From the NCBI GenBank assembly GCA_963783095.1, contig CAWAMR010000001.1, positions 659,012-723,011 on the forward strand: a stretch of 64,000 nucleotides of DNA, read 5' to 3'. Source of the stretch: CAWAMR01 sp963783095 (GTDB lineage Bacteria > Planctomycetota > Planctomycetia > Gemmatales > Gemmataceae). Every line of letters begins with the position of its first letter. The stretch's first letter is position 1. A model generated the notes under the pieces. It saw only the letters and a program-made list of their open reading frames with translations, had not been told where the DNA came from and made no database searches. A program made the position numbers and the translations under genes. Below, one piece after another: positions 32,144 through 43,550 of the stretch.

Positions 32144-33012
32144 TTACCAATCAGTGGCTAGAATCTCACCGCCTTGAGGGGTAGTTGCATATGTAAATGT
32201 GTACTGACTTGTGCCCTGGGTCACAGCGCCACACTTCCATCCATCATGCCACATTGAATAGATACCTGGTGGCCACTGTTGAGGTAGGAATAGTAATTAC
32301 CTTGATTGTTAGCTTGTGCCGGGGTAACTCCATATTGCGTGTATCCGTACCCACCCCAGTTGGCCGCGGAGAGAAAAGTACCCATCCCACCCTGCCAATC
32401 CGGTTCAAAGCACCAAGCATTGGCATAGCTGTTCTGAACCACAGCATAACGTTCAGCGGTACCGACAGTATTTGATGTGCCGTCCGTAAATGTGTTCAGA
32501 TTAACAGAAGCCCTGTTCCAAGAGGTTACTTGCCAGCCATTTGTTGTGGCGAACACATTGTCGTTAATAACGTAGCTGCTTCCACCATATCCACTACCAG
32601 GCCATCCACCTGATAGCATGCCATTTGTCATCGACGGATCCGAAGGACAAATGAACGTCTTCACAGGGTTGCCAATGCTCGCCCAGCCGTTATTCTGACT
32701 ATTAAGGTTTAGATACAACGCATTCTGTTCAATGTACGGCAATATAGTAACATACCAAGAGTACGCCCATGAAATCTGGGAACTGGTGTACCCCGCGGGG
32801 GGCAAATTGTCTTGATTGGCACTGGCGTAGTTGTGAGTGGCCAGAATCAATTGCTTCACGTTATTCTGGCATTTTGCTCTCGCGGCGGCTTCACGCACCT
32901 TCTGTACTGCCGGTAACAATAGACCGACAAGGATTGCGATGATGGCGATGACAACGAGCAACTCGATCAGCGTAAATCCGCGCCGAGAAGTTGCTGGAGG
33001 TAATTCGGACAT
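32144..33012 (-). CDS. DUF1559 prepilin-like protein (frameshift near 32222)
   Basis: ATG 33012 begins MSELPPATSRRGFTLIELLVVIAIIAILVGLLLPAVQKVREAAARAKC (quoted in part; residues 1-50). This has the type IV pilin/pseudopilin cleavage and N-methylation motif G|FTLIE. The body has NNVKQLILATHNYASANQDNLPPAG, a PSDPSMTNG cysteine-bearing loop and FTDGTSNTVGTAERYA. The first frame ends early, but one extra base near 32222 restores the family C-terminus: MMDGSV, then VTQGTSQYTFTYATTPQGGE and ATDW before the stop at 32144. It would be exported to the envelope by a type II secretion or pilus-like system; these proteins are highly multiplied in planctomycetes. Confidence 0.87.
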
Positions 33013-33431
33013 TCGACTGTTCCTTTCAAGCGGATGAGAAATAAACAACACCACTCGGATCTTAACAAAAACACTTTTGATCGAAAGCCAATGTCGACCA
33101 TTGAGTTCGCACTTGCCGTTTTTGATAAATGGAAAGATCAAAAAGCTAGGGTGGAAGACAATGGATGCATTACTTCTTCGCCAAATGGATGGGCATCAAC
33201 CCCAATTTGAGCTGGGAATTATGTTAATATAAGTTACCCCACTCCAAAATCATCCATGTGTTTTCGCATGGGAACGGAGCCATGTCAAGTAGAAAATGAG
33301 AATTTTTTGCGGTTTGTTAATCATTGCTCTTGAATCGGGACCAGATTCTTCATTTTTCTTCTCGTGCGGAGCAGTTGAATGGACCTGGTAGACCTGAATT
33401 CAGCTGCAAAAATCAGAGAACGATCAAAAGA
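33013..33431. other. AT-rich intergenic region upstream of the DUF1559 gene
   Basis: About 420 bp, clearly more AT-rich than the neighbourhood, with no gene. It holds the promoter region for the minus-strand DUF1559 gene and the 3' flank of the CRTAC1-like gene. No clear terminator hairpin or -35/-10 pair could be singled out. Confidence 0.5.
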
Positions 33432-35265
33432 TTATCTTGACGGAGTGGCAGGAAAACTGGCTGCGGGTTTCGGGGCTGCTTGCCCTTCATACAGTTCCCA
33501 ATAGTTGTTGGGCTGCAGTCCTTTCCATTGCTGTGACTCACCCCACGACCACTTGACAGTGACGCTCTGGACCTCTTCAGAACGGCCCAGTCCAAAGAGA
33601 ATGCGTTCATCCCGGGCTGATAGATAACTGCCGCCTCCCTTTGCGAAACGAGTTAACTTGCGCGTATTGCCTTGCAGTATCACCGTTGAGCCAACCACAT
33701 CGCGATGATCCCGACCGATCAGTTTGATGCCGAGCCAGCGGCACTGCTTTGCCGTATTCGCTTCATTCCGCAGCAGTACGACCGGAGAATTGGAGTTGCT
33801 AATGACCACGTCAGGCCAACCGTCGTTGTCGAGATCGCCGATCGCCAGTCCTCGGCCACGAGCCAACGTCTGAAAAAAAGATCCGGCTTGTGCGCTGACA
33901 TCTTTGAAGACACGACGACCTTCATGATTCAGGTTGCGGAGCAAAACCGTGGCGCTGATTGGGATTTTGTCCATAAGGAAATCGCCAAACATGACCGTTG
34001 GTGAAGATCAGATCTTCCCAGCCGTCGTTGTCAAAGTCGAAAAAACCTGTGCCAAAACCAACAAACTGTTGGCCAATTGCCGCGATTCCGATAGCACGGG
34101 ATCGATGCTGAAAAAACTCATTGCCCCGAGCCTGGTAAAGTGCGTGCAATTGACCTTCAAAATTCGTTAGCCACAACGATGGCCGACCGCTGCCGTCGTA
34201 GTCGCCCGCATCCGCACCCATGCTGCCGTCCGGGTCACCCGACTCATTGACCGCCACGCCTGACTCGAGTGCTTTTTCTTCCAGTTTTCCCCGTCGGTTG
34301 ATGAAGAGGAATTTGGGATTCATATCATTTGCGACAAAGATATCCGGCATGCCGTCATCATTGACATCTACGAGCACGACCGCCAATCCATTTCCCAAAG
34401 CTCGGAACCTTTGTTCAACAGCGATATCATGAAAACGCCGACCCTTGTCATTGCGAAAAAGGGAATGGATGAGCGGTTTGAAAGACCCCGGGCCGCAAGT
34501 GTCACGTTTAACTGTGGGCGCGGTTCCCGGGCAAATGGGATTATTGGCCAACGACCAGTTGTCATAATGGCAGATATAAAGATCGGGGTAGCCATCGCCA
34601 TCGATATCAGCCCAACCCGCACTCGTGCTCCAAGAGTTGTCTTGAGGTGCAAACTTTTCGGGCACTTCCGAAAAGCGTCGGCCGCCTTTGCCGTTGGGTT
34701 CATTGTGGAACAGAGCAACTTTTCCATACCCGGTCACGAGCAGGTCGGGCCAACCGTCCCTGTCATAATCGGCGACGGCAGCGCCATGAGTGTACCACCA
34801 GTGAATGTTCAATCCGGTCTCTTCCGTGACGTCCTGAAATATCCAGTTACCCAGGTTTCGGTAGAGCTTGCAAGGCAAGCCAAGGATTTCTTTCTTTTCT
34901 GCACTGCCGAAGTATCCCCCCCCAGTGACAAAGATGTCCAGTAACCCATCTCCATCATAATCGAGCAAGGCGATACCGCCTCCGAGTGTTTCCAACATTG
35001 AAAAATGGTCGGCCTCCTCACCGTTGCGATAAGTGAACTCAATCCCGGAACCCGGTGTTGCATCGCGAAACCACGCCGGCCCCCGCTTTTCCGGAGCGGG
35101 CAGGTCGTCACCAGGAGATTTCTGCTGATCGTCCGCCGTTTTTCCCGAGAATTGCCAGAAGATGCCTGCGGCGATCGCACCCAGCAGGAAGGCCAATGCC
35201 ACAAAGCCGATCCATTTTCGATCGGAGCCTCCGTTTTTTCCGGTGAGTGCCGATGAAGCAGCCAT
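33432..35265 (-). CDS. CRTAC1/ASPIC-UnbV FG-GAP protein, cassette copy 1 (frameshift near 33980)
   Basis: N-terminal membrane anchor (WIGFVALAFLLGAIAAGIFW) in an otherwise periplasmic propeller. Repeats: DYDGDGLLDIFVTGGGYFG, DYDRDGWPDLLVTGYG, DIDGDGYPDLYICHY, DVNDDGMPDIFVAND, DYDGSGRPSLWLTNF, DFDNDGWEDLIFTNGH, DLDNDGWPDVVISN. The C-terminal ASPIC/UnbV domain has VGSTVILQGNTRKLTRFAKG and WSWGESQQWKGLQPNNYWEL. One inserted base near 33980 splits it. Family members in animals (CRTAC1) are matrix proteins; the bacterial role is unknown. It is preceded by a TPR gene and closely resembles the 36612 gene. Confidence 0.88.
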
Positions 35266-35360
35266 AGAATAAATTAACCTCGTGCCGATCGTTGTTGCGT
35301 CAGAATAGGACGTTTGGTCGCGGAAATCTGCCGCCGATCATGGGTTTGACTTCATTGGCT

Positions 35361-36443
35361 TCAGTGCTTTTCGGTTTCTTTAGTCGCTTTTTTATACAAT
35401 TCGAGATATTTCTTCGCTTCGGAGGTTCGACCGGCCATTTGGAGACATTGGCTGAGGGCCAGTCGGGCGTCACCATTCTCGGGCTCCTGGGTCAACGCTT
35501 GCTTGAACCAGCGTTCCGCTTCGTCAAGCTGACCCAGGTCCATGGCGAGGTGGCCTTGTTCGAGTAATAGCGTAACATTCAATGGATTCTTGGCAAGCAA
35601 TTCATCCAGGTTTAGTTTCGCCTCCTGCAGTTTGCCGAGGGTGCGCTGCGTCCGTGCGAGGTCAAACTTGAAGGCAATATTATCGGGCTGTCGTTCCAGA
35701 AGTTTTTCGTAGTGGATCATGGCCTCTTCAGGAGACTCGAATTGAAGAAATCCGGCCAGCATCCGGCGAGCTTCAAGGTGATTCTCATTCAAGCGCAGTG
35801 CTTCGCGGAAGGCCTCTTTAGCCTGCGAAAAATCTCTTGCGAACGAGTGAAGGTACCCTCTCCAAAAGTTGCCCTGCGCCTGGTCGAATCGATTGGGAGA
35901 TAGCTCGAACCACCGGTCCACCAATCCTTGCGTTCGCTCGATCTCGGCGATTTCGAGTTTATCCTTAAGTTTCAACTCGCGGCGAGCGGTATTGACAATA
36001 ATCTTCAAATTTCCCTCAATGTACGCCTCAAGGAGCAGTTTGGTTGCCGATTTGTCGGATCGTGCCTCGGTCGATGCAAACAGTGCTTCTGCCCCGCCGA
36101 GATGCCCCTGTTGTATCTGAATCAATTTTTGTTCTCTGGCGATCTCGTCCCGTGAGCCGGCTCTTTTTTCGTACGCTCGCAAGAAATCTTCCGCAGTGCG
36201 ATAATTTCCTGCCCTTCGACAGGTCTGCGCCGCCAATAGAAGAGCATCGGTATCGTCGGGGTTCTTTGCCGAATATTCCGCCAGGTCGATACTCGCCTGA
36301 ATGAAGTCGCGTTGTTCGATCGCCCGTTTCGCCGCATCCAATTGAGGGTCCGACCGGAGTTTTATCCAAATCCCGTAAACGATTACTGCCAGGAGCAGAA
36401 ATGAACTCGAAAGGATCAGGATTCGGAGTGCGCGATGTCCCAT
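35361..36443 (-). CDS. TPR protein with N-terminal membrane anchor, cassette copy 1
   Basis: About 360 residues, intact. ATG 36443 after an AAGAGAG ribosome site gives MGHRALRILILSSSFLLLAVIVYGIW, a signal anchor. The rest is tetratricopeptide repeats, e.g. DAAKRAIEQRDFIQASIDLAEYSAKNPDDTDALLLAAQTCRRAG, EAFREALRLNENHLEARRMLAGFL, EAERWFKQALTQEPENGDARLALSQCLQMAG (positions given by order). Probably a periplasmic scaffold for the CRTAC1-like protein encoded about 95 bp downstream. Its closest relative is the 38521 gene in the duplicated cassette. Confidence 0.87.
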   Translation of the reverse strand: MGHRALRILILSSSFLLLAVIVYGIWIKLRSDPQLDAAKRAIEQRDFIQASIDLAEYSAKNPDDTDALLLAAQTCRRAGNYRTAEDFLRAYEKRAGSRDEIAREQKLIQIQQGHLGGAEALFASTEARSDKSATKLLLEAYIEGNLKIIVNTARRELKLKDKLEIAEIERTQGLVDRWFELSPNRFDQAQGNFWRGYLHSFARDFSQAKEAFREALRLNENHLEARRMLAGFLQFESPEEAMIHYEKLLERQPDNIAFKFDLARTQRTLGKLQEAKLNLDELLAKNPLNVTLLLEQGHLAMDLGQLDEAERWFKQALTQEPENGDARLALSQCLQMAGRTSEAKKYLELYKKATKETEKH

Positions 36444-36611
36444 CAAATGCTCTCTTCTTTGCCAATACATTTCGCCGAGCGTTTCTACGATGAACTTTCC
36501 AAAAGCGCATGTGCCTGAGCCGGGAATTACGAACTTCCCGTCTTGCGCGATGAACTTCCTCCCGGAAGATCCGTGCCGATGTCGTCATCGAGCGACAACC
36601 ACGTCAGAGCA

Positions 36612-38447
36612 TCATTTCACGGGAAGCACGGAAGAAGCGGATACTTGCTTCGGCTTTGCTTGGCCTTCATGCAGTTCCCAGTAACGGTTCGGCTCCAGGC
36701 CGTCCCAATGTTGCGATTCACCCCACGACCAGTTTACGGTGATGCGTTGAATCTGTTCGGAATGTCCCAGCCCGAACAGCAGGCGTTGATCGCCGGCAGA
36801 GAGATAACTGCCACCTCCCTTGGCAAAACGAGTGATTTTTCGCGTGCTTCCTTCAAGAATAACAGTAGACCCAACCACATCGCGATGATCCCGACCCATC
36901 AGCTTGATACCGACCCACCGGGACTCATTCACCGCTTTCGCTTCATTTCGAAGCAGTACGACCGGAGAATTGGTGTTGCTGACGACCACATCGGGCCAAC
37001 CATCGTTGTCCAAGTCACCGATGGCAAGACCCCGACCTACCCCCAAGGATTGAAAAAAAGATCCTCCTTCAGCGCTGACATCCTTGAAGATTCGATGACC
37101 CTGATGACTGAAGTTGGCGAGCAAGACGGATCGTTGCTGCTGCAAACCCTTTTGAGGAAATCGCCAGACGTGGCCATTGGTAACGATCAGATCTTCCCAA
37201 CCATCATTATTGAAGTCAATGAATCCAGTGCCGAAACCGACGAACTGTTGGCCGATGGTCGCGATGCCGGCAGCGCGAGAACGATGGCGAAACAGTTCCT
37301 GATTCTGGTTTTGGTAGAGTCCGTGGAGTTCACCGTAGAAATTCGTAACCCATAAAGAGGGTCGGCCGCTGCCATCGTATTCCCCCATGCCACTCCCATG
37401 CTCCCATCCGGGTGGCCGGTTTCATCTCCTGCGACGCCGGCTTCAAGCCCCTTTTCCTCCAATTTTCCACGCCGGTTCATGAACAGATAATTGTAGTTCG
37501 TGTCATTGGCAACGTAAATATCGGGCATGCCGTCATCGTTAAGATCTGCGAGCACTACCCCCAATCCGCAGCCGACGGCACGAAACCGTTGGTCGGCAGC
37601 AACGTCACGAAAGCCGTGCCGTTTTTCGTTGAGAAAAAGCGAGTGGATCAACGGTTTGAACTTCTCGGGACCGCAGATGTCTTGTTGGACAGCGAGCGAA
37701 TTTCCCTTGCACACCGGATGGTTGGTGATGGACCAGTCCACGTAATGGCAGACGTAGAGATCGGGAAAGCCGTCACCGTTGATATCAGCCCAGCCGGCGC
37801 TGGTACTCCAGGAATGGTCCCTTGGAGCGAGCTTTTCCTTCGACTTCCACGAATCGGCGGCCCCCCTCTCGTCCGATTCGTTGTGAAAGAGCGCCGAGTT
37901 TACCGTAGCCCGTGACCAGCAGATCCGGCCAGCCGTCACAATCATAGTCGGCGACAGCAGCGCCGTGAGTGTACCACCAGCCGACGATGTTCAGTCCTGT
38001 CGCTTCGGTGACATCCTGGAACTTCCAGGCACCCCGGTTGCGGTATAGTTTGCACGGGTATCCTTTAATCTGGTTCTTGTCGGGGCCTGCGAAGTAACCT
38101 CCGCCGGTAACCAGAATATCGAGCAATCCATCGCGGTCGTAATCGAGCAAGGCCACCCCGCCGCCTAGCGATTCCAAGAGCGCGAACTGATTTTGCTCCT
38201 CCCCGTTTCGATAGCTGAATTGGATACCCGAATGGGCCGTCACATCGCGAAACCACTCTCCCTGTTGTCCCTTCAATGCAGGTTGACTTTCCGGAAGCGT
38301 TTCTTTGCAAATTTGCGAGGGCTTTTCTCGGCAGAGCCAAAAAATGGTTGCGCCCAGGGTGCCGAGAAACAATAGCACTGCAACGATTCCCATGCGATTG
38401 GGCTGCGCGGCTTTGCTTCCGCCGACAATTCCATCTGCGTTGCTCAT
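36612..38447 (-). CDS. CRTAC1/ASPIC-UnbV FG-GAP protein, cassette copy 2 (two frameshifts)
   Basis: Paralogue of the 33432 gene with the same order of parts: anchor (MGIVAVLLFLGTLGATIFW), EWFRDVTAHSGIQFSYRNGEEQ, DYDRDGLLDILVTGGGYF, DYDCDGWPDLLVTGYG, DINGDGFPDLYVCHYVDW, DLNDDGMPDIYVANDT, DFNNDGWEDLIVTNGH, then ASPIC/UnbV with VGSTVILEGSTRKITRFAKG and WSWGESQHWDGLEPNRYWEL. Frame breaks near 37880 and 37395 are bridged by single-base insertions. The second FG-GAP aspartate run reads DYDCDG, a variant from DYDRDG in copy 1. Confidence 0.87.
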
Positions 38448-38520
38448 CGAACTTGTACTCTATACGTGTACTTTACCCTGGCAATGCCAAGACCTTTGGG
38501 CAGGATTTCGCCGCTAATCC

Positions 38521-39624
38521 TCATGGTTGTTTCCTTGGTTTTCGTTGCTTCTCGATCTCGACAAGAAGCTTCTGAAATCGTTCCAGATACGCCTTTGCTT
38601 CGGACGATCTTCCCGCGAGTTGAAGACACTGGTGCATCGTCAGGAGAGCCTCGCCGCGCTTGGGCTCTTGGCTCAACACTTGCTTCAACCAGCGCTCCGC
38701 TTCCTCGTATCGACCACGGTCCATCGCTACGTGCGATTCTTCGAGTAGAAACGACACGTTGTTCGGATCCTTGATGAGCAATTCATCCAATTGGGTCTTA
38801 GCCTGATCGACTTGACCATTAGCTCGCAGGGCACGAGCGAGGGCAAATTTGATTTGATCATTATTGGGTTGCCGTTGCAGGAGCATCCTGTAGTGAGTTT
38901 CGGCCTCTTCGGGTGAGTCATGCAGAAGCATCTCTGCGAGCATCCGACGAGCTTCAAAGTGATCCTCTTTTAGACGCAGCGCCTCGCGGCAGCAGGCTTC
39001 GGCTTGCGTATACTCTCGCGCACGGTGGTGAAGTCGTCCTTGCCACCACATGCCTTGTGCCTGATCGAATCGATCGCGATAAAGCTCGAGCCACCGGTCC
39101 ACCAAACGTCGCGTTCGCTCGTTTTCGGTGATTTCGAATTCGTCCTTTTGGTCCATCTCGCGGCGAAGCGTATTGATGATTACGTTCAGACTTCCCTCAA
39201 TGTACGCTTCGAGGAGCAATTTGGCTTCCGATTCGTTTGAATGTGCCTCGGTCGATGCGAACAGCGCTTCCGCTCCGGTGAGATCGCCCTGTTGTAAACG
39301 ACTCAATTTGCGTTCCCTGCCAATCTCCTCCCTTGAGCCAGCTTTTTTTCCATACGCTCGCAAAAAATCTTCCGCAGTGCGATAATTGCCTGCCCGTCGA
39401 CAGGTCTGCGCCGCCAACAGAAAACTTTCGGTATCGTCGGGGTTCTTTTCCAAATACTCCGCCAGATCGATACTCGCCTGAACGAAGTCGCGTTGTTCGA
39501 TCGCCCGTTTTGCCGCATGCAGATGAGGTTCCGACGGACGTTTCGTGCCAATCCAATAGGCGGCAACAGCCAGGAGCAGCACCGAACTCAAGAGGATAAC
39601 GACGGGTCGCGCGCGAAGTCTCAT
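38521..39624 (-). CDS. TPR protein with N-terminal membrane anchor, cassette copy 2
   Basis: 367 residues, intact. Signal anchor MRLRARPVVILLSSVLLLAVAAYWIG, then TPR array: LHAAKRAIEQRDFVQASIDLAEYLEKNPDD, EACCREALRLKEDHFEARRMLAEMLL, HYRMLLQRQPNNDQIKFALARALRANG, EAERWLKQVLSQEPKRGEALLTMHQCLQLAG (segments in order). Nearly every segment has a counterpart in the 35361 protein. The downstream CRTAC1-like gene starts about 70 bp later on the same strand, so the four genes read TPR-CRTAC1-TPR-CRTAC1 and may form one operon. Confidence 0.88.
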   Translation of the reverse strand: MRLRARPVVILLSSVLLLAVAAYWIGTKRPSEPHLHAAKRAIEQRDFVQASIDLAEYLEKNPDDTESFLLAAQTCRRAGNYRTAEDFLRAYGKKAGSREEIGRERKLSRLQQGDLTGAEALFASTEAHSNESEAKLLLEAYIEGSLNVIINTLRREMDQKDEFEITENERTRRLVDRWLELYRDRFDQAQGMWWQGRLHHRAREYTQAEACCREALRLKEDHFEARRMLAEMLLHDSPEEAETHYRMLLQRQPNNDQIKFALARALRANGQVDQAKTQLDELLIKDPNNVSFLLEESHVAMDRGRYEEAERWLKQVLSQEPKRGEALLTMHQCLQLAGRSSEAKAYLERFQKLLVEIEKQRKPRKQP

Positions 39625-39880
39625 AACGTCGTACTCACTGCTTATGTCGCGGGAACCGTGTCGTGGGATTGCTGGTCGCCGAAATCTCCGATCAGTCGTG
39701 ACGCTTCAAGCTATCGCTTATTCTACAATGATGTTGGCATCTTAAAATGGTAGTTGCCGGAGACCCACATCGTAATAGACCTTCACCTTGCGAAAAACCG
39801 CCATTGACCCATTTTACCGTTCCGGGCTATAACCTTCCTGCCTTGCCGAGTTCTGTTTTTTGACCTGCGCGAGTGTTCTG

Positions 39881-40931
39881 GTGAGCCTTTCTCCCGAGTT
39901 GTGGCAAGCCATCGTCAGCGGCGATCGTCCGGGAGTGAAGGCAACTCTGATTCGATCGGGTTTGTGGTGGGCAAGGTGGCCTTATGCAGCTGGAGTTTGG
40001 ATTCGCAACCGGTTCTTTGATTGGGGTTGGAAAAAGTCGCATCGGGCAACGGTGCCGGTGATCAGCATCGGCAATTTGACATTGGGCGGCACCGGAAAGA
40101 CGCCCTGTGTCGAATACGTTGCAAGGTTCTTCAGGCAGCACGACGTTCAAGTCGCTATCCTCTCACGAGGTTATGGTGGCGACGGGGGCCGGAATGATGA
40201 GGCAATGCTGCTCGAAGAGAACCTCCCCGATGTGCCCCACCTTCAAGGGCCCGATCGCGTGCAGTTGGCAGGCACGGCGGTCGAGGAGTTGGAATCTGAA
40301 CTGCTGGTTCTCGACGACGGTTTTCAGCATCGCCGCCTCCGTCGTGATCTGGATGTCGTTTTGGTGGATGCTACCAACCCGTGGGGATACGGCTATCTGT
40401 TCCCACGGGGATCGTTACGAGAGCCGGTAAGCAGCCTTCGGCGGGCCTCGGTCGTCATGATTACCCGCGCCGATCGTGTTTCGTCGAGCTGCTCTGAGCC
40501 GGATTCGAGAGCGCCTGGCTCGACTCACATCGGTGCCGGTGGTTATTACCCAACATGCACCGATCGATCTGATTGGCAGTCCGGATCGAACGACCGCGCT
40601 TGGTGAGATGGTTGGAAAACCGGTGGCCGGCTTTTGTGGGATCGGCAATCCCCAGGCGTTTCGGAGGACCCTGGAAGATTTGCGAACGACCGTCCGTGAT
40701 TTTCGGATTTATCCGGATCATCACCGTTACACGCGGGAGGATGTTGATTCGTTGATGCGCTGGGCCGAGCAACAACCGCCCGATACGATCATTGCGACGA
40801 CTCAGAAAGATCTGGTGAAACTTCGACTCGCGGAACTGGCGGAGCGCCCGGTGTGGGCGGTTCGGATCGGATTGAGCTTCCTTGAAGGTCAGGAGATTTT
40901 CAATCAGCTACTCCTTCGGACTATACAGTAG
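39881..40931 (+). CDS. lpxK: Tetraacyldisaccharide 4'-kinase (frameshift near 40486)
   Basis: Phosphorylates the 4' position of the lipid A disaccharide at the inner membrane. Landmarks: membrane-proximal N-terminus SPELWQAIVSGDRPGVKATLIRSGLWW, Walker A VPVISIGNLTLGGTGKTPCVE, ILSRGYGG, ELLVLDDGFQHRRLRRDLDVVLVDA, PRGSLREP, and C-terminal FCGIGNPQAFRRTLEDL, YPDHHRYTREDVD, ATTQKDLVKLR. GTG 39881 matches the usual LpxK N-terminus; a TTG at 39860 is possible. One extra A near 40486 (tcgtcg-a-gctgct) splits the frame. It heads the LPS core cluster and implies that the organism makes lipid A. Confidence 0.92.
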
Positions 40932-41028
40932 TTCCAAGTTCAAACCTTCCGTATCTTCGCGACTCTTGCGCAAATACCGGGCCCTTGACGACTTTCTTCA
41001 ACTTGGAACTTGGAAATTGGAAATTATT
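40929..41028. repeat. TTCCAAGTTC repeat with inverted copy
   Basis: AGTTCCAAGTTCAAACC right after lpxK and TTCAACTTGGAACTTGGAA (about 40997-41015) face each other across some 60 bp, followed by a degenerate ATTGGAAATT. This is the same motif as at 18172-18298, in a different context. Confidence 0.65.
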
Positions 41029-41050
41029 TTCTTGGGGTTGAGGTGCAAGG

Positions 41051-42014
41051 ATGCGACCTTTCAATTTGCACGGACTGAAAACCTACGATCTGCAGTCTCG
41101 TCCCAGCAAGGTCTTTGTCCATGATATGGGTGGGCCCCCTTCTCCGCAGATCCCGATCGGTGACTGGATCGATACTCTTCCCCGTCAACTCGCCGCCAAT
41201 GAAATTCGCAGGCTCCGCGATCATCTGACCCGCTGCTACCGCGACGGCCGAACCGTGGCAGTGGCTCTGGGCGGCCACGTCATCAAGACCGGCTGCGCTC
41301 CCTACCTCATCGATTGGATTCAACGCGGCGTCGTCAAGGCGATCGCCATGAACGGCTCCGCGGCGATTCACGATTTTGAACTCGCTTTCGCCGGCAAGAC
41401 CAGCGAGGACGTGGCTGCCCAACTGCCGACCGGCGCATTTGGGATGGCCCGCGAGACGGCAGATGCATTCGCGGTCGCCTCAAGCAACGGCTCGCAGCAC
41501 GACCGGCGGTCTCGGTGCTGCGCTCGGACAATACATCGACGAAATCAAGTGTCCTTATGCGAACGTCAGCCTGGTTCATGCGGCCTATCGGGCCGGGATT
41601 CCCTGTACGGTCCATGTCGCGCTGGGGACCGATATCGTCCACATGCATCCGCATATTTCCGGAGCATGCCTCGGCGAATCGTCGCTGATCGATTTTCGTA
41701 TTCTCTGCCGGGTGATTCACGAGATGCAAGGCGGATTGTGGCTCAACATCGGCAGTGCCGTGGTGATGCCGGAAGTGTTTCTGAAGGCACTCGCCGTGGC
41801 TCGCAACTTCGGTGCGGACCTGAGTGAATTGGTGACGGCCAATCTCGACAAGGAAGCGAAGTATCGCACGAAAATGAATGTATTGAGCCGGCCCAGCGCT
41901 CAGGGAATCGAGATCATCGGGCATCACGAGTTATTGATACCGTTGCTGCACGCCTCGGTCGTGGCGAAGATCGCGACGGTTGCACAACCCATGACAAAAT
42001 CGGTGGCAGCCTGA
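41051..42014 (+). CDS. Deoxyhypusine synthase-like protein (frameshift near 41500)
   Basis: Landmarks of the deoxyhypusine synthase family (PF01916): TVAVALGGHVIKTGCAPYLIDWIQRG, AIAMNGSAAIHDFELAF, GGLGAALGQYIDEIKCPYANVSLVHAAYRAGIPCTVHVALGTDIVHMHP (order of segments), FRILCRVIHEMQGGLWLNIGSAVVMPEVFLKAL. True deoxyhypusine synthase modifies eIF5A, so bacterial homologues must do something else, such as NAD-dependent aminopropyl transfer (homospermidine synthase-like). The position between lpxK and hldE suggests cotranscription with LPS genes. A single extra C near 41500 breaks the frame. Ribosome site GAGGTGCAAGG precedes ATG 41051. Confidence 0.82.
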
Positions 42015-42046
42015 CACTGGGCTGATGCGAGCGCTGGAGGAAGTCA

Positions 42047-43539
42047 ATGTCCGCCGAACTGATCGAACTCGTGCAACGTCTCGGCAGGCCCAAAGTGTTG
42101 GTGATCGGCGATGTCATGCTCGATCGCTACATCTGGGGCGATGCCGAGCGCATTAGCCAGGAAGCCCCTGTCATACTGCTGCGGGCCGATAAGCGGGAAG
42201 AACGTCTCGGTGGTGCCAGCAGTGTGGCAACAATGTTGCGCACGCTCGGTGCCGAGGTTTCTCTCGCCGGAGTTGTCGGGACGGACGCCGACGCAGTCCG
42301 AGCCAGACAGATTCTCACCGAAATTGGGGTCGATGAAGAGCGCGGTGATCTCGGATGCTTCTCGTTCGACCACGGTCAAAGAGCGCTACATCGGACGGGC
42401 TCAGGCCCGGCATCCACAGCAGATGTTGCGAGTTGACTTTGAGAACCCGCGAACCCGTGCACGGACCCATCGAAGATCGAATTGTGCGCAGACATTGCCC
42501 GGCAAGTTGCCGATGCCGATATCGTTCTCGTGAGCGATTACGACAAGGGTGTCTGCACGCCGCGGCATCATGGAAGCGTCCATTCGCGAAGCCAGGCTCA
42601 AGGGAATTCGCGTGATCGCCGACCCGATTCGCGGCAAGGATTATCGCAAATATCGGGGTTGCTCCGCGATCACACCCAACCGTCTCGAAGCCGGTTTGGC
42701 GACGGGAAGAACGATTCAAACCGTCGAAGAAGCCCTTCAGGCAGCGGATGAGTTGCGAATGCAGCTCGATCTCGAAGCGGGCATCGTGACTCTGGACAAG
42801 GACGGCATGGCCCTGTGTCGCCGGGATTCGAGCCGGCAACTTTTCCCGACCCGGCCACGCCAGGTATACGACATTACCGGTGCGGGCGATATGGTGATGG
42901 CCATGCTGGGACTGACCCTGGCCGCGGGTGCCGACTATGACCCAGCGATTCGGCTCGCCAACATCGCCGGCGGCCTGGAGGTCGAAAAGATCGGCGTTGC
43001 CACGGTGACGCGCGAAGAAATCTTACACGACTTGCTGCATGCTCCCTTTGCCTCCACGGGCGGGATTTCCTCCTCCAAAATAAAAAGTCTGCCGCAACTG
43101 CTGTTGGATCTCGAACAGCGCCGGCGAAACGGTCAAAAGGTGGCTTTCACGAACGGCTGCTTCGACGTGCTCCATGCCGGTCACGTGCAATATCTGCAGG
43201 AAGCTCGTGCGCAGGCAGATTTTCTGATCGTGGCTCTCAACAGCGATTCCAGCGTTCGCGCTCAAAGGTGAGGGTCGGCCCGTTAATCCGGTCGAGGCGC
43301 GAGCGGCAGTATTGGCGGGCTTGCAAGCCGTCGATTACATCACGATTTTTCATGACCCTACGCCCATCACACAAATTGAAGCGATCTGTCCCGATGTTCT
43401 GGTAAAGGGAGCGGATTACCACAACGACGCCGTCGTCGGCGCGAAGTTCGTGGAAAGTCATGGCGGCCGGGTTCACCTGGCCGCACTGCGCGACGGTTAT
43501 TCAACCACAACATTGATCCAGAAAATGAAGGTTGCATAA
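42047..43539 (+). CDS. hldE: Bifunctional heptose-7-phosphate kinase / heptose-1-phosphate adenylyltransferase (frameshifted)
   Basis: Makes the ADP-heptose precursor of the LPS inner core. N-terminal PfkB-type kinase: KVLVIGDVMLDRYIWGDAERISQEAPVILL, RLGGASSVATMLRTLGAEVSLAGVVG, and the anion-hole/catalytic DITGAGDMVMAMLGLTLAAG. C-terminal nucleotidyltransferase: KVAFTNGCFDVLHAGHVQYLQEAR (HxGH), KGEGRPVNPVEARAAVLAGLQAVDYITIF and VLVKGADY. ATG 42047 follows GGAGGAAG. Frame breaks near 42350, 42470, 42560 and 43268 all join the expected sequence. Length (about 497 residues) is usual for the fused enzyme. Confidence 0.92.
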
Positions 43540-43550
43540 GGAACTGAGAT

